A stretch of DNA of 49,286 nt from Bacillus xiamenensis (GTDB lineage Bacteria > Bacillota > Bacilli > Bacillales > Bacillaceae): positions 1-49,286 of the forward strand of contig NZ_AMSH01000022.1 in assembly GCF_000300535.1 (NCBI RefSeq), read 5' to 3'. The notes below the pieces were generated by a model. That model saw nothing but the letters and a program-made list of their open reading frames with translations. It was not told where the DNA came from and did not search any database. Of the stretch, positions 26,728 to 36,526 are shown piece by piece. The translations under genes were made by a program, and so were the position numbers. The number at the start of each line of letters is the position of its first letter. Positions within the stretch are counted from its first letter, which is position 1.

Positions 26728-29700
26728 CTATTCTTTTCGTTTAAATGGGAACCAGTTTGCTGATCCAAACATCTTCACCATCACAGGTACGAACAATGGT
26801 AGCACAACGAGTGCATACAGTAAAAGTCCTGTCAGAACAAGCGTTGCAATCTGTAAGAGTGACAGCACACCCGAAGGCAGCATCGCTGCAAATGTTCCTG
26901 CCAAAATGACGGCAGCAGACATAATAACAGATCCCATATTTTTCATTGATTCCGTCATGGCAAACTGAAGATCTTTCGTTTTGTATTCATTGAAGCGCTC
27001 CATTAAGAAAATCGAATAATCGACTCCAAGTGCCATAAGGATGACGAAGCCAAAGAATGGAACAGCCCAGTTAATGCCCGGGTAACCGAAGAAATGGGTG
27101 AAAATAAATTCCGTTACACCTATGGCTGTAAAGTACGTCAAAACAAGCGATCCAACTAAGTAAAGCGGCATAACGAGAGAACGGAACAGAATCACTAGTA
27201 TGAGGAAAATACCGATCATCATGTAAAGAACCGTCTTATTAAAATCTTGGTCTGACAGCTGTTTTAAATCTGCGTTCATACTGGAAACACCAGATACACC
27301 AAACGAAACATTCTTTAGATTTGTTTCAGGAAGTGCACGTTTTACCGAAGCTTCTACTTGTTTGATCGTTTTCATGGCGTCGTTGCCATATGGATTGTTT
27401 TCTAAAATGACATCAATCTTTGTCATCTTGCGGTCATCCGACATGTAGGAGTCAAATACTTGCTTAAATGCTTTGTTATTTAGCACATCTTTTGGAATAA
27501 ACCAGCCGGCCATATCTTGATCTGGTGCATTTTTCAGTTCGTCTAAGTAGTCACCTGCCCCCATAAGACCGCTGGAGATTTTTCCAAGTCCATCTACGCT
27601 CTTATTTAGACCATCAGTCAGTTTGGTCAGATCATCCCCAAAGCTGCCAATCTTTTCTTTCATTAGTTTTTGACCGTTAATAATCTCGCCCGCGCCATTT
27701 GCAAGTTTAGGCATTCCATCAGCCAGTCGTTCTTGCCCTTTAGACGTTTGTTCCAGACCTTTTTCAATGGCGTCTAAGCCAGCAATCAGCTGATCAATTT
27801 TATTTGTAACCACTTTTTGCTGTTCTGTTGCTTTTGCGATAAAGGCGTCTGCTGCTTCAAGCTGTTTTTTCGCTTCTTTTGCTTGCTTTGCATAGCTATC
27901 AGCCTGTTTGGCCCCTTCTTGCAAAGTAGCAGAAAGTTCGTTATAAGAAGCTTTAATGGCTTGATACGATTCATTTTCTTTTACTTGCGGAATTTGATTT
28001 TCAAGTGTACTGAATTGTTTATTCGCTTGACTGATCATAGCCTTTACATCCGCTGCGGCAGAAGAAGACGTATCGACTTGCGCCAATGCTGCCTTTAATT
28101 CTTTGGAGATGCTTTTATACAGCGCAACTTGCTCGTTCACTTGTGCGACCTGATCCGTTAATTCCTTTTTTGCACCCTTTATTTCTTCTTTGATTTTGGA
28201 AACGCCTTTTTTGTTTTGATCGATCCCGCTTTGCAGTTTTCTCAACGATTTTTCAACGTTTTGAATACCTGATTGTACGGATTCAGTTCCAGAAATCAGC
28301 TTATTAATCTCTTTTCCTGATGATTTTATTTGTGGTGTTTGATCCTCGATGGATTTACTCATTTTTGTAAGAGCATCTTGGATCGATTTCAAGCCATTAT
28401 TACTTTTATCAAGTCCGGTATTCAGCTCTTTGGCTTGTGTTTTCACGTAAAGATCATTCAGGCCTTTACCAACAGGACGTGTTGCGCTTCTTACTTTACT
28501 CACGCCATCTGTTTGTTCAATCGCGCGGCTTAGCTTTTCAACAGCAATCAGCCCTTTGTTATTGTCTAATAGATCAGATGATTTCACCACAACGGTAGCT
28601 GGGAGTGCTTCACCTGGTCCGAATTTGTCAGAAATGGTATTGAACGCATGAACGGATTCATATTTATCACCGATTTCGTCCAAATTGTTATAGGACAGTG
28701 TCCCTTTATACATGAGAATCGGCGGAAGAGTAATAATACCAACGATCAATAAGCTGAAAAGTGGTTTTTTAAATGAAAAGCGCCCTGCTGTTTCCCACAT
28801 TTTCGATTGAGGATGAGCAATATCCCCTTTAATCGGCCAGAATAACACTTTTCCTAAAACAGCCATAAAGAATGGAACGACAGTCAGGAGTGCTAGAATG
28901 AGCACAGCGACACCTACCGCAACTGCTACAGCTGATTTATACAGCTGGAATTGAGCTAGACCGATACATGTAAAGCCAATAAGGACAGCAATTCCGCTAA
29001 ATAAAACCGTTTTACCTGCCGTTTTATATGTTGTAATAATTGCTTCAATTTTATCTTTTCCATGCGATAGTTCTTCTTTGAACCGGCTTAGCAGTAGAAT
29101 ACAGTAGTCGGTTCCAATCCCAAACATGATCGCAACCATAAAAATTTGAGTAAAGGTCGAGAGCGGAAAGTCTACATACTTTACTAGATAAGCGACAATG
29201 GATTGACTGACCAAGTAGGAAAGTGCCACTGCTACTAATGGAACAAGCGGTGCCACTACTGATCTAAAGACAAGCACAAGAACGATGAGGATAAACCCTA
29301 TGGTAATGAATTCCGTTTTCTTCAGGCCCTCTTGTGAACTTGTGATCACATCATCATCAATCAGCGGCTGCCCTGTCATTTCAAATGTCAGGTTCAGACT
29401 CTTTAGCTTTTCATTGACTTTTTCTTTAAAAACAGATGCTTTGATTTTGTTCGAGTCGTATGTCACTGGAACAAGCAGCGTCGTTTGATCTTTAGAGAGC
29501 ATTTGTTTTTTGATATCTTTACTCGCGTCAAAATACGAAGTGATGTCTTCAACGTGGAGATCTTGATCTTTTTCTAAAATCTCCATAGCTTTCTTCAAGG
29601 ACACTTCTCTTTCTTTTACGATATCTTTTCCTTGAAAAACAATGACAATCGATTTTTCCGTATCCCCATTTTCAGACATTTTCTTTAATAGCTGATTGGC

Positions 29701-29847
29701 GTATGAGGAAGGATAGCCATCTGGAACAGAAATTTGCCCTTTTTCTTTTGTTAATTGTGCCATATTAGGAGCTGTCATTAATAAGACTGCCGTTAGCACG
29801 ATCCAAAGAATGGTGATTAGCCATCTACCCTTTATGATTGCTCTCAT
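26728..29847 (-). CDS. MMPL/YdgH-type RND transporter, copy 1
   Basis: A 1039-aa membrane protein with MMPL architecture: TM1 near the N-terminus (WLITILWIVLTAVLL), an extracytoplasmic loop, a five-segment block with GIGTDYCILLLSRFKEEL (the Asp-Tyr motif of MMPL TM4), then a long coiled-coil loop rich in heptads (KSIQDALTKMSKSI, GLEQTSKGQERLADGMPKLANGAG). A second five-segment block has LGVDYSIFLMERFNEY. The start at 29847 (MRAIIKGRW) aligns with the start of copy 2; the frame is open upstream inside marR. It overlaps the marR stop by 23 bp with GGAGG about 12 bases upstream. It is homologous to B. subtilis ydgH, which also follows a MarR gene (ydgG). Likely role: export of a lipid or toxic compound; the substrate is unknown. 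Confidence 0.85.
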   Translation of the reverse strand: MRAIIKGRWLITILWIVLTAVLLMTAPNMAQLTKEKGQISVPDGYPSSYANQLLKKMSENGDTEKSIVIVFQGKDIVKEREVSLKKAMEILEKDQDLHVEDITSYFDASKDIKKQMLSKDQTTLLVPVTYDSNKIKASVFKEKVNEKLKSLNLTFEMTGQPLIDDDVITSSQEGLKKTEFITIGFILIVLVLVFRSVVAPLVPLVAVALSYLVSQSIVAYLVKYVDFPLSTFTQIFMVAIMFGIGTDYCILLLSRFKEELSHGKDKIEAIITTYKTAGKTVLFSGIAVLIGFTCIGLAQFQLYKSAVAVAVGVAVLILALLTVVPFFMAVLGKVLFWPIKGDIAHPQSKMWETAGRFSFKKPLFSLLIVGIITLPPILMYKGTLSYNNLDEIGDKYESVHAFNTISDKFGPGEALPATVVVKSSDLLDNNKGLIAVEKLSRAIEQTDGVSKVRSATRPVGKGLNDLYVKTQAKELNTGLDKSNNGLKSIQDALTKMSKSIEDQTPQIKSSGKEINKLISGTESVQSGIQNVEKSLRKLQSGIDQNKKGVSKIKEEIKGAKKELTDQVAQVNEQVALYKSISKELKAALAQVDTSSSAAADVKAMISQANKQFSTLENQIPQVKENESYQAIKASYNELSATLQEGAKQADSYAKQAKEAKKQLEAADAFIAKATEQQKVVTNKIDQLIAGLDAIEKGLEQTSKGQERLADGMPKLANGAGEIINGQKLMKEKIGSFGDDLTKLTDGLNKSVDGLGKISSGLMGAGDYLDELKNAPDQDMAGWFIPKDVLNNKAFKQVFDSYMSDDRKMTKIDVILENNPYGNDAMKTIKQVEASVKRALPETNLKNVSFGVSGVSSMNADLKQLSDQDFNKTVLYMMIGIFLILVILFRSLVMPLYLVGSLVLTYFTAIGVTEFIFTHFFGYPGINWAVPFFGFVILMALGVDYSIFLMERFNEYKTKDLQFAMTESMKNMGSVIMSAAVILAGTFAAMLPSGVLSLLQIATLVLTGLLLYALVVLPLFVPVMVKMFGSANWFPFKRKE

Positions 29848-30301
29848 TAGTACTTTGTGCCTCCTCTTCGATGATAATTTGATAAATCTTTTCATATGTT
29901 TGAATGAATGATGCGATTTCTTTTTCTTCAAACTTTTCTAAATATGACCGAACTAAATCCTGTAGCTGCTTTTCCATTCGACTGACGACATCTTTGCCTT
30001 CTGGAGTCACATAAAGGTGAACATTTCTTCGATCAGCTTGATCATGCTCACGATAAATATAATCTTTATTAAAAAGGCGATTGGTCATGGATGTCACAGC
30101 ACTTTTATTGACATTGCATTCAATGGCAAGATCTGTTGAAGTACATCCTGGATGTAAATTAATGTAACGAAGCGAGTAATACTGATCAAGGGTCAGTTCT
30201 TTATCAAGCTTTTCCGTAATCATACTCGATACTTTTTTTTCCATCATGAGATAGACGTCTGCATATCTCTGGATAATTTGGGCAATTTTATCTTGTACCA
30301 T
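29825..30301 (-). CDS. MarR-family transcriptional regulator
   Basis: A 158-aa winged-helix dimer of the MarR type. Residues 30-60 carry DQYYSLRYINLHPGCTSTDLA, and the recognition helix lies in NVNKSAVTSMTNRLFNKDYI. The wing is REHDQADRRNVHLYVTPEG, matching the D-x-R-D/N-x-R-x-x-x-L-x-T-x-x-G motif. AAAGGGAG lies six bases before the ATG. It is translationally coupled to the MMPL transporter and probably represses it and itself at the GTTTAACTA repeats upstream (30316-30349). Its closest B. subtilis counterpart by context is YdgG. Confidence 0.9.
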   Translation of the reverse strand: MVQDKIAQIIQRYADVYLMMEKKVSSMITEKLDKELTLDQYYSLRYINLHPGCTSTDLAIECNVNKSAVTSMTNRLFNKDYIYREHDQADRRNVHLYVTPEGKDVVSRMEKQLQDLVRSYLEKFEEKEIASFIQTYEKIYQIIIEEEAQSTNESNHKG

Positions 30302-30315
30302 ACGCTGCTCCCTTT

Positions 30316-30349
30316 AGTTTAATTGTTTAACTATTAAAGAGTTTAACTA
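30316..30349 (-). promoter_or_regulatory. MarR operator candidate
   Basis: AGTTTAATTGTTTAACT (30316-30332) is a near-perfect 7+7 dyad with one mismatch. The unit GTTTAACTA occurs at 30325-30333 and again at 30341-30349, so it repeats after 16 bp. It lies 15-48 bp upstream of marR, between its promoter region and ribosome site. The same unit occurs upstream of the second MMPL gene at 36528-36536. Confidence 0.5.
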
Positions 30350-30412
30350 ACGAACAAAACGATTGTCAATCTAAATTCTTTCAATCCAATTTATTTTTTT
30401 CCATTGGACATA

Positions 30413-30449
30413 AAAAAGACAAACTCTTTTGATTCGAGTTTGTCTTTTT
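30413..30449 (-). terminator. Intrinsic terminator of ymfF-ymfH
   Basis: Perfect 14-bp stem AAAAAGACAAACTC/GAGTTTGTCTTTTT with a 9-base loop, then a minus-strand T-run. It isolates ymfFH from the marR unit. Confidence 0.9.
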
Positions 30450-30454
30450 CTCAT

Positions 30455-31747
30455 TTATTTTGTTTTTGGAACGACTTTAAACACAGACATCCGTTCTTCA
30501 TCAATCTCTTCTTGTAAGATCTGCTGAATATCTGCTAATTGAATTTGCTCGAGCACTGGCACGACATCGAATAAGCTCATCTCTAAAAACGCATATCTCG
30601 TGAATTGATTGGCGATGTATTCTGGAGAGTTCATGGCTTTTAGGAAGCTGCCGATTTTTTTCTTGCGAGCGAGCTCAATTTTTTCTTCTGTGATCAGGCT
30701 GTTTGCTTGCAGAAGGGTTTCTTTTAATTCTTTTGCCAGCTGATCAGGATCGTTTGTATCTCCGCCAATTGATGTAAAGCCAAAGCCGCCTTCTTCTGTG
30801 TAGTCGTAACTGAAGGTCTCATCAATTAAGCCTTTTTCATACATTCTCTCATATTGTAAGGAGCTTTTACCAAACAGCGTCTCTAAAATGAGATTCATTC
30901 CAAGTTCATGTTTCAGAAGTTGTTTGCCTTTTTTATGAGGATTTTTTGTTTTCAAACCAAACATACATTTAGAGCCTTGTACGTTCATTTTTAATTCATA
31001 TTCTTTTCGATACACTTGTTCAGGCTCATTGATGTCTTTCCGCTTGATCTCAGGCTGGTCTGTAAATGGCTTCTTTGCCTGATTCGCTCTTACCTGATCT
31101 AAAATTTGTTTCGGGTCAACGGGACCGACAACAAAAAGGAGCATATTACTTGGATGATAGAACGTTTCGTAGCATTCATACAAATGGTCTTTTGTAATAG
31201 GCGCAATGCTCTCGACTGTTCCTGCAATATCAATTCTCACTGGGTGTTCTTGATATAGGTTTTCGATCAAACCAAAGAATAAACGCCAGTCCGGATTGTC
31301 ATCATACATATTGATTTCTTGACCGATAATGCCTTTTTCTTTTTCAACCGTCTTTTCAGTGAAATAAGGCTCCTGCACAAAATCAATGAGCGTCTCAAGG
31401 TTTTGTTCGACATTTGCGGTACTTGAGAATAAGTATGCCGTTCTTGTAAACGTCGTAAATGCGTTTGCAGCTGCTCCTTGTTTACTAAAGGTATGAAACA
31501 CATCTCCATCTTCTTTTTCAAACAGCTTATGCTCCAAGAAATGGGCAATTCCGTCAGGCACACGGATCATGTCTTCTTTGCCAAGCGGTACAAATTCGTT
31601 ATCGACAGAGCCATATTTCGTTGTGAAGGTCGCATATGTTTTATTAAATCCTTGCTTTGGCAGCACATAAACATCAAGACCGCTGTCCATTTTTTCATGA
31701 TATACCGTCTCTTGCAGTTGATCGAATTGAATGGTTTTCACCGTCAT
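30455..31747 (-). CDS. ymfH: M16-family zinc peptidase YmfH (catalytic type)
   Basis: A 430-aa M16 (pitrilysin/mitochondrial-processing-peptidase) protein. The inverted zinc motif is present as HFLEH (PDGIAHFLEHKLFE), with the downstream glutamate in EKGIIGQEINMYDD. The C-terminal half has the second inactive M16 fold. It pairs with the non-catalytic YmfF by an ATGA overlap, as M16B heterodimers do. GGAGGG lies about 6 bases before the ATG. Related B. subtilis proteins are known only by homology; peptide processing is likely. A terminator follows. Confidence 0.92.
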   Translation of the reverse strand: MTVKTIQFDQLQETVYHEKMDSGLDVYVLPKQGFNKTYATFTTKYGSVDNEFVPLGKEDMIRVPDGIAHFLEHKLFEKEDGDVFHTFSKQGAAANAFTTFTRTAYLFSSTANVEQNLETLIDFVQEPYFTEKTVEKEKGIIGQEINMYDDNPDWRLFFGLIENLYQEHPVRIDIAGTVESIAPITKDHLYECYETFYHPSNMLLFVVGPVDPKQILDQVRANQAKKPFTDQPEIKRKDINEPEQVYRKEYELKMNVQGSKCMFGLKTKNPHKKGKQLLKHELGMNLILETLFGKSSLQYERMYEKGLIDETFSYDYTEEGGFGFTSIGGDTNDPDQLAKELKETLLQANSLITEEKIELARKKKIGSFLKAMNSPEYIANQFTRYAFLEMSLFDVVPVLEQIQLADIQQILQEEIDEERMSVFKVVPKTK

Positions 31748-33024
31748 GAAGCACCCTCCGTTCCTTTAAGAAAATAGGTCGTATCCCATTCGATTTTCTG
31801 ACCCACTTTGATGATGTCCTCTTTTGTCACTCGGTCTAACGCCTCTAAAAAGGAATCAAGGGTCTCGCCTGTTGGCACGACTGCATGCTGATATAAGTAT
31901 TCTGCTGTCCCGTAAGACGTATCAATCGTTTCCAGCAGCTGATTTTTGACGACAGCCTTTGTTTGATCAATGGCTTCATCAGAAAAATCACCTTTTTGCA
32001 TTGCATCAAATTGTTCTTTTATGATGTCTACTGCTTGCTGATAGTTGCCGACTTCAATACCGGACATGACCATCATCAAACCTTTAAAGCTCTCAAGTCT
32101 AGAGACAGCGTAGTAGGCAAGACTTGCCTTTTCGCGAACGTTGATAAATAGCTTTGAATGCGAGAAGCCGCCGAATATGCCATTAAATAAATGTAGCGCC
32201 GGATAATCTTCATCCGCAATTGTTGTATGCGTGCGAAAGCCAATGTTCAGCTTTCCTTGTTTTACATCCTCTTCATCAATGACTTCTTTTGGTTCTGTTT
32301 GAGTTCTAATTGATTCGGCGTTTTGTTTGACCGGCTCTCTTTCATTTGTTTTGAAGTACTGCAAAACCATTCGGTGGATGTCTTGTTCGTCAACATCTCC
32401 TACAACATATAAATCAAGCTGGTTTGATTGAAGCGCATGCTCATAAGCTTTAAAAAGAGCTTCTGCCGTAATCCCCTCGACGTCTTCCATTTCACCATTG
32501 ACGTGCAGTGCATAGGGTTCGCCTTTACACATTTCCTGCACAAGTCTTAAGTTCGAATAACGCATTTTATCATCATAGACTGCTTGAATTCGCTGTTTTA
32601 ATGTGCGTTTTTCTTGCTCAACATATAATGGGCTGAACACCCCATTTTCAACGTGCGGGTGGAATAACAGCTCAGACAGTAAGGCCATTCCTTTTTCTAA
32701 TAACGGGGTCTGATCCTTTAAATATTTTTCATTCGCCATCTCTAGACGGAATGTAATGATATGATTTTCACCTTTTTTCGCCATGTCTGCCGAAACCGTT
32801 GCCCCATAGAGCTCATCGAAATAAGCTCGCAACTCTCCTGTTTTCGGCATTTTTTCTGTTCCTCTTAACAGCACATGCGGGAAAAGAGACCGCATGGTCA
32901 CGTCATCTTTGGATAGAGGCGCAAGCATTTTAAAAAGGATTGTCACTGTTTTAAATTTTTCTGTTTTGACAATATGAGTATGAAGACCAGGTGTAGCAAA
33001 TGTCTTCTCTTGTAAGTACGTCAT
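31744..33024 (-). CDS. ymfF: M16-family non-catalytic peptidase partner YmfF
   Basis: A 426-aa M16-family protein that lacks the HxxEH zinc motif: the equivalent stretch is LFPHVLLRGTEKMPKTGEL. It should therefore be the substrate-holding subunit of a heterodimer with YmfH. The C-terminal part keeps the family's Arg/Tyr region (KASLAYYAVSRLESFKG). GGAGG lies five bases before the ATG. The stop overlaps the ymfH start. In B. subtilis the pair follows ymfD; here a large MMPL transporter gene is inserted between ymfD and ymfF. Confidence 0.9.
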   Translation of the reverse strand: MTYLQEKTFATPGLHTHIVKTEKFKTVTILFKMLAPLSKDDVTMRSLFPHVLLRGTEKMPKTGELRAYFDELYGATVSADMAKKGENHIITFRLEMANEKYLKDQTPLLEKGMALLSELLFHPHVENGVFSPLYVEQEKRTLKQRIQAVYDDKMRYSNLRLVQEMCKGEPYALHVNGEMEDVEGITAEALFKAYEHALQSNQLDLYVVGDVDEQDIHRMVLQYFKTNEREPVKQNAESIRTQTEPKEVIDEEDVKQGKLNIGFRTHTTIADEDYPALHLFNGIFGGFSHSKLFINVREKASLAYYAVSRLESFKGLMMVMSGIEVGNYQQAVDIIKEQFDAMQKGDFSDEAIDQTKAVVKNQLLETIDTSYGTAEYLYQHAVVPTGETLDSFLEALDRVTKEDIIKVGQKIEWDTTYFLKGTEGAS

Positions 33025-33139
33025 GAGAAACCTCCTTTGTTCATCCTATTTATTATGTATTAGAACATGGCTGATATATACGTGAAACAGCCATTTAATA
33101 GTCATTATATCAATCAGAGGAAAGGATAGGAAATAAAAA

Positions 33140-33162
33140 CGCCTCTGCTTATAGCAGAGACG
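33140..33162 (-). terminator. Intrinsic terminator of MMPL copy 2 side
   Basis: CGCCTCTGC/GCAGAGACG stem with one wobble pair and a five-base loop, then TTTTTATTTCC on the minus strand. It is 8 bp beyond the MMPL stop. Confidence 0.8.
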
Positions 33163-33169
33163 CTAGTTG

Positions 33170-36100
33170 TTATTTCATTCTAAACGGCCACCAATTCCAT
33201 TGACCAAAAATACGAACCATGACCGGAATAAAGAGCGGCAGAACAACAAAAGCATATAATAATAGTCCAATGAGTACGACGGTTGCAATTTCAACTAAAG
33301 ATAATACACCTGATGGCAGCATCGCAGCAAAAGTGCCCGCTAAAATGGTAACTGCTGAAATAATGACAGATCCCATGTTTCTCATTGCTGACATCATGGA
33401 TGCTTGAACATGCTCACCCTTCCATTCATTAAAACGATCCATAAGGAAGATCGAATAATCAATGCCGAGTGTGACAAGAATGACAAAGCTGAAAAATGGG
33501 ACAGCCCAGCTGACGCCATCGTAGCCAAAGAATGTTTTGAAAATCCATTCTGTTAAACCGATAGATGTAAAATACGTTAAAATAAGTGAAAGCGTTAAGT
33601 ATATCGGCATGACGATTGACCGTAATAATAAAATTAATATAAAGAAGATACCAATTAACATGAAAATAACCGTTCGAATAAAGTCACCGTCAGATGTTTC
33701 TTTTAAGTCCACATTTAAACTTGAAATACCAGATACACCGTAGCTGGCATTTTTCAATCCACTTACAGGTAAATATTGATCAAGGGTGTCCTCAATTTTT
33801 GCTACACCTTTCATCGCTTCATTGCTGTATGGATTGACATTTAAAATCACTTCAAAAGTTGTTAATTTACGATCTGGAGACATGTACGTATGAAATATTT
33901 TCTTAAACTCATGGCGTTTTAATACTTCTTCTGGTATAAACCAGCCCGTTATTTCTTCATCTGGCGCTTGCTGAAGCTGCTTTAAGTAGCTGTCCGCTTC
34001 TGTAAAGCCACTTTTGACTTGCTCTAGCCCGGAAATACTTTCATCTAATCCATTTGTTAATAAGGTCAGTTTAGATGATAGCTGGGTAAATCCTTTTTTC
34101 ATGGCTTTTTGACCATCTGTCAGCTGATCTGCGCCATCTTCGATTTTAGGCATTTCTTTGATTAATTGTTTTTGGCCTTCATTTGTTTCATCCAGACCAT
34201 TATAAATTTGATCCAAACCTGTCATGAGCTCTTTTACTTGACGTTTTACTTCTTTTTGCCTGCTTGATAAGGTTTGAATGACTTGATCTGCTTTTTTGAT
34301 CTTTTGTTTAAAGGCAGATGCTTCTTCTTCGTAAACACTCATTTGCTCTCCAGCTTGATCAAGCATTCCCTTTGTGTCTTTGAATACTTTTTTGATTTCC
34401 TTATATTCATCCATGTCTTTGATTTCTGGGAGCTCGTTCTCTAGTGCTTCAAATGATAGGTTGTCGTAGGATTGTTTTACTTTCTTAATGGTTGTCATCA
34501 GCTGCTGATTCGAATCAGCGTGACGTTCCAGTGTGCTTACCACTTGTTCAAGTTCTTTTATCATGGCTTCACTGCTGCGATATTCTTGCTCTAATTCTTT
34601 TTTCGCTTCTTTGATTTTAGTGCGAATGGTTCCTACTCCGTCTTTACTGCGTTTGACACCATCTTCTAAAGCAATCAGTGATTTTCTCACTTCTCGGATA
34701 CCGCTTTTGATGGCTTTTGTACCATCAATCAACTGGTCAATGCCTTGTGCGGATTTTTCAATTTTAGGTTTTTGTTTGAGAAGGGCTTGATTTGTTTCGG
34801 TCAATCCATCTGAAATTTTTCCGATGCCTTCATGACCTTTACCAAGCTCTCCGCCCAGTTCTTTCGCTTGAGAAGTCACGTAGAGCTGACTCAACCCATC
34901 TCCAACTGGACGTGTGACACTGCGAACGGCTTTTACTTCCTCAATGTCATTTAACTTACGGGTCAGCTTTTCAATCGCGACAATCTTTTCTTGATTATCC
35001 AGCTCACTGTCGCTTTCGACAAGCACATTCAGCGGCAGCGCTTCACCAAAGCCAAATTGCTCTGATATCGTATTAAATGCAGACACTGACTCATACTTTG
35101 TCCCAATTTCATTTAAGCTGTTATAAGAAAGGGTTCCATCATACATCAGGATAGGAGGAACAGTGATGAGTGCAACAATACCTAAGCTGATCAGCGGTCT
35201 TTTAAATGAAAAACGCCCTGCGAATTCCCATATCTTACTTTGCGGATGACGAATGTTTTCTCTTTTAGACGGCCAGAAAAGGGACTTTCCGAAAACGGAC
35301 ATAAAAAAAGGAACGATCGTGATAAGTGCAATTAATAGGATGCCAACTCCTACGGCAACACTGACGGCTGATTGATACAATTGGAATTTTGCAAACCCAA
35401 TACTTGAGAAGCCGACTAATACGGCTAAACCGCTGAAAAAGACCGTTTTCCCTGCACATTGATACGTGATGATAATCGACTCCTTGACATCACGTCCCTG
35501 ACCGATCTCCTCTTTAAAACGGCTTAAAAGTAATATACAATAATCCGTTCCTATACCGAACATAATGGCTACCATAAAAATCTGAGTAAAATTAGATAGA
35601 GGAAATTGTGTATATTCTACGAGAAAAGCGACAATACAACGGCTGACAGCATAGGAAATGCCGATCGTAATGAGCGGAACAACAGGTGCCAATATTGATC
35701 TGAATACAATGATTAAAATAAAGAAAATAAAAATCATCGTAATAAGTTCAGTTTTCTTCAGACCTTGTTGAGAGCTGTTAATGACATCTGAATCCACAAA
35801 TTTTTGACCCGTCATTTCATATGAGACGTTGTAGGGCTTTAAAACTTCCTCAATTTGCTCTTTAATCTTCACAGCTTTTGTTTCGTAGTGATCGAATTTG
35901 AATGGAACAAGAAGTGTACTTTTATCCTTTGATAAAAGTTGTTTTTGAATGTCCGGATCTACATGAAAATACGAAGTAATTCCGTCAATGTGGAGTTCTG
36001 GGGCATGCGTCATGAGTGCAGCTAAAGCCTTTTTTAATTCCTGCTCTTTTGCAGGGAACAAATGTTGTTCGGAGAATACAATCACACCAGTATCTTTTTT

Positions 36101-36286
36101 CCCATGTTGACCTGAAAGCTTATCCAATAAGTGAAGTGCCTCAGCTGTTGGTGTCCCCTCCGGAACCTTTAACTGCCCTTTTTCTCTTGTTAATTCCTCT
36201 AAATCTGGTGCGGTCACAAACAGAATTACAGCTGTGATCATCCACACCATTACTACAATCCATCTTGCTTTAATAATTTGCAACAT
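33170..36286 (-). CDS. MMPL/YdgH-type RND transporter, copy 2
   Basis: A 1038-aa paralogue of the protein at 26728-29847 over its whole length. Shared blocks include GIGTDYCILLLSRFKEE, LGIDYSIFLMDRFNEW, GTFAAMLPSGVLSL and VNPYSNEAMK against ENPYGNDAMK. The first membrane segment begins at residue 9 (WIVVMVWMITAVILF). A coiled-coil loop of roughly 300 residues with repeated GLDETNEGQ-like heptads lies between the two membrane blocks. AAGGAG lies 12 bases before the ATG, a spacing like that of copy 1. It has no adjacent full MarR gene, but a GTTTAACTA unit lies 240 bp upstream and a short decayed-looking frame lies in between. It probably arose by duplication or by transfer of a related gene. 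The substrate is unknown. Confidence 0.85.
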   Translation of the reverse strand: MLQIIKARWIVVMVWMITAVILFVTAPDLEELTREKGQLKVPEGTPTAEALHLLDKLSGQHGKKDTGVIVFSEQHLFPAKEQELKKALAALMTHAPELHIDGITSYFHVDPDIQKQLLSKDKSTLLVPFKFDHYETKAVKIKEQIEEVLKPYNVSYEMTGQKFVDSDVINSSQQGLKKTELITMIFIFFILIIVFRSILAPVVPLITIGISYAVSRCIVAFLVEYTQFPLSNFTQIFMVAIMFGIGTDYCILLLSRFKEEIGQGRDVKESIIITYQCAGKTVFFSGLAVLVGFSSIGFAKFQLYQSAVSVAVGVGILLIALITIVPFFMSVFGKSLFWPSKRENIRHPQSKIWEFAGRFSFKRPLISLGIVALITVPPILMYDGTLSYNSLNEIGTKYESVSAFNTISEQFGFGEALPLNVLVESDSELDNQEKIVAIEKLTRKLNDIEEVKAVRSVTRPVGDGLSQLYVTSQAKELGGELGKGHEGIGKISDGLTETNQALLKQKPKIEKSAQGIDQLIDGTKAIKSGIREVRKSLIALEDGVKRSKDGVGTIRTKIKEAKKELEQEYRSSEAMIKELEQVVSTLERHADSNQQLMTTIKKVKQSYDNLSFEALENELPEIKDMDEYKEIKKVFKDTKGMLDQAGEQMSVYEEEASAFKQKIKKADQVIQTLSSRQKEVKRQVKELMTGLDQIYNGLDETNEGQKQLIKEMPKIEDGADQLTDGQKAMKKGFTQLSSKLTLLTNGLDESISGLEQVKSGFTEADSYLKQLQQAPDEEITGWFIPEEVLKRHEFKKIFHTYMSPDRKLTTFEVILNVNPYSNEAMKGVAKIEDTLDQYLPVSGLKNASYGVSGISSLNVDLKETSDGDFIRTVIFMLIGIFFILILLLRSIVMPIYLTLSLILTYFTSIGLTEWIFKTFFGYDGVSWAVPFFSFVILVTLGIDYSIFLMDRFNEWKGEHVQASMMSAMRNMGSVIISAVTILAGTFAAMLPSGVLSLVEIATVVLIGLLLYAFVVLPLFIPVMVRIFGQWNWWPFRMK

Positions 36287-36316
36287 AGCTGCTTCAAGCT
36301 CCTTCTAGTTCTTCAA

Positions 36317-36487
36317 TCAATTTGCTGCTTTTGAGCGGGCTGAAGTGCTGACTGCGTCTCCTTCAACGTGCCAATGGCAGGATGACATATTCAATTGTCC
36401 TTTCGTGTTGAAGACACACATGTTGATCATCAGCCACGATCTCAATTTCTGCCTAAACAAAGACAGAAAATGAATGTTTTTGAACAC
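36317..36487 (-). other. Short open frame or gene remnant in the leader of MMPL copy 2
   Basis: This covers most of the 316-bp gap 36287-36602. A good AGGAGG (36487-36492) precedes a 56-codon frame, but the only nearby start, GTG at 36487, overlaps that site. Another frame of the same strand reads AEIEIVADDQHVCLQHERTI and, after a stop, SSKLIEELEGA just before the MMPL start. That ending resembles the IIIEEEA end of the MarR protein that precedes copy 1. It may be a decayed regulator gene or just leader RNA. Confidence 0.25.
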
Positions 36488-36526
36488 CTCCTATTTGGGA
36501 TAATTTAAAAGATATTACTATACATT

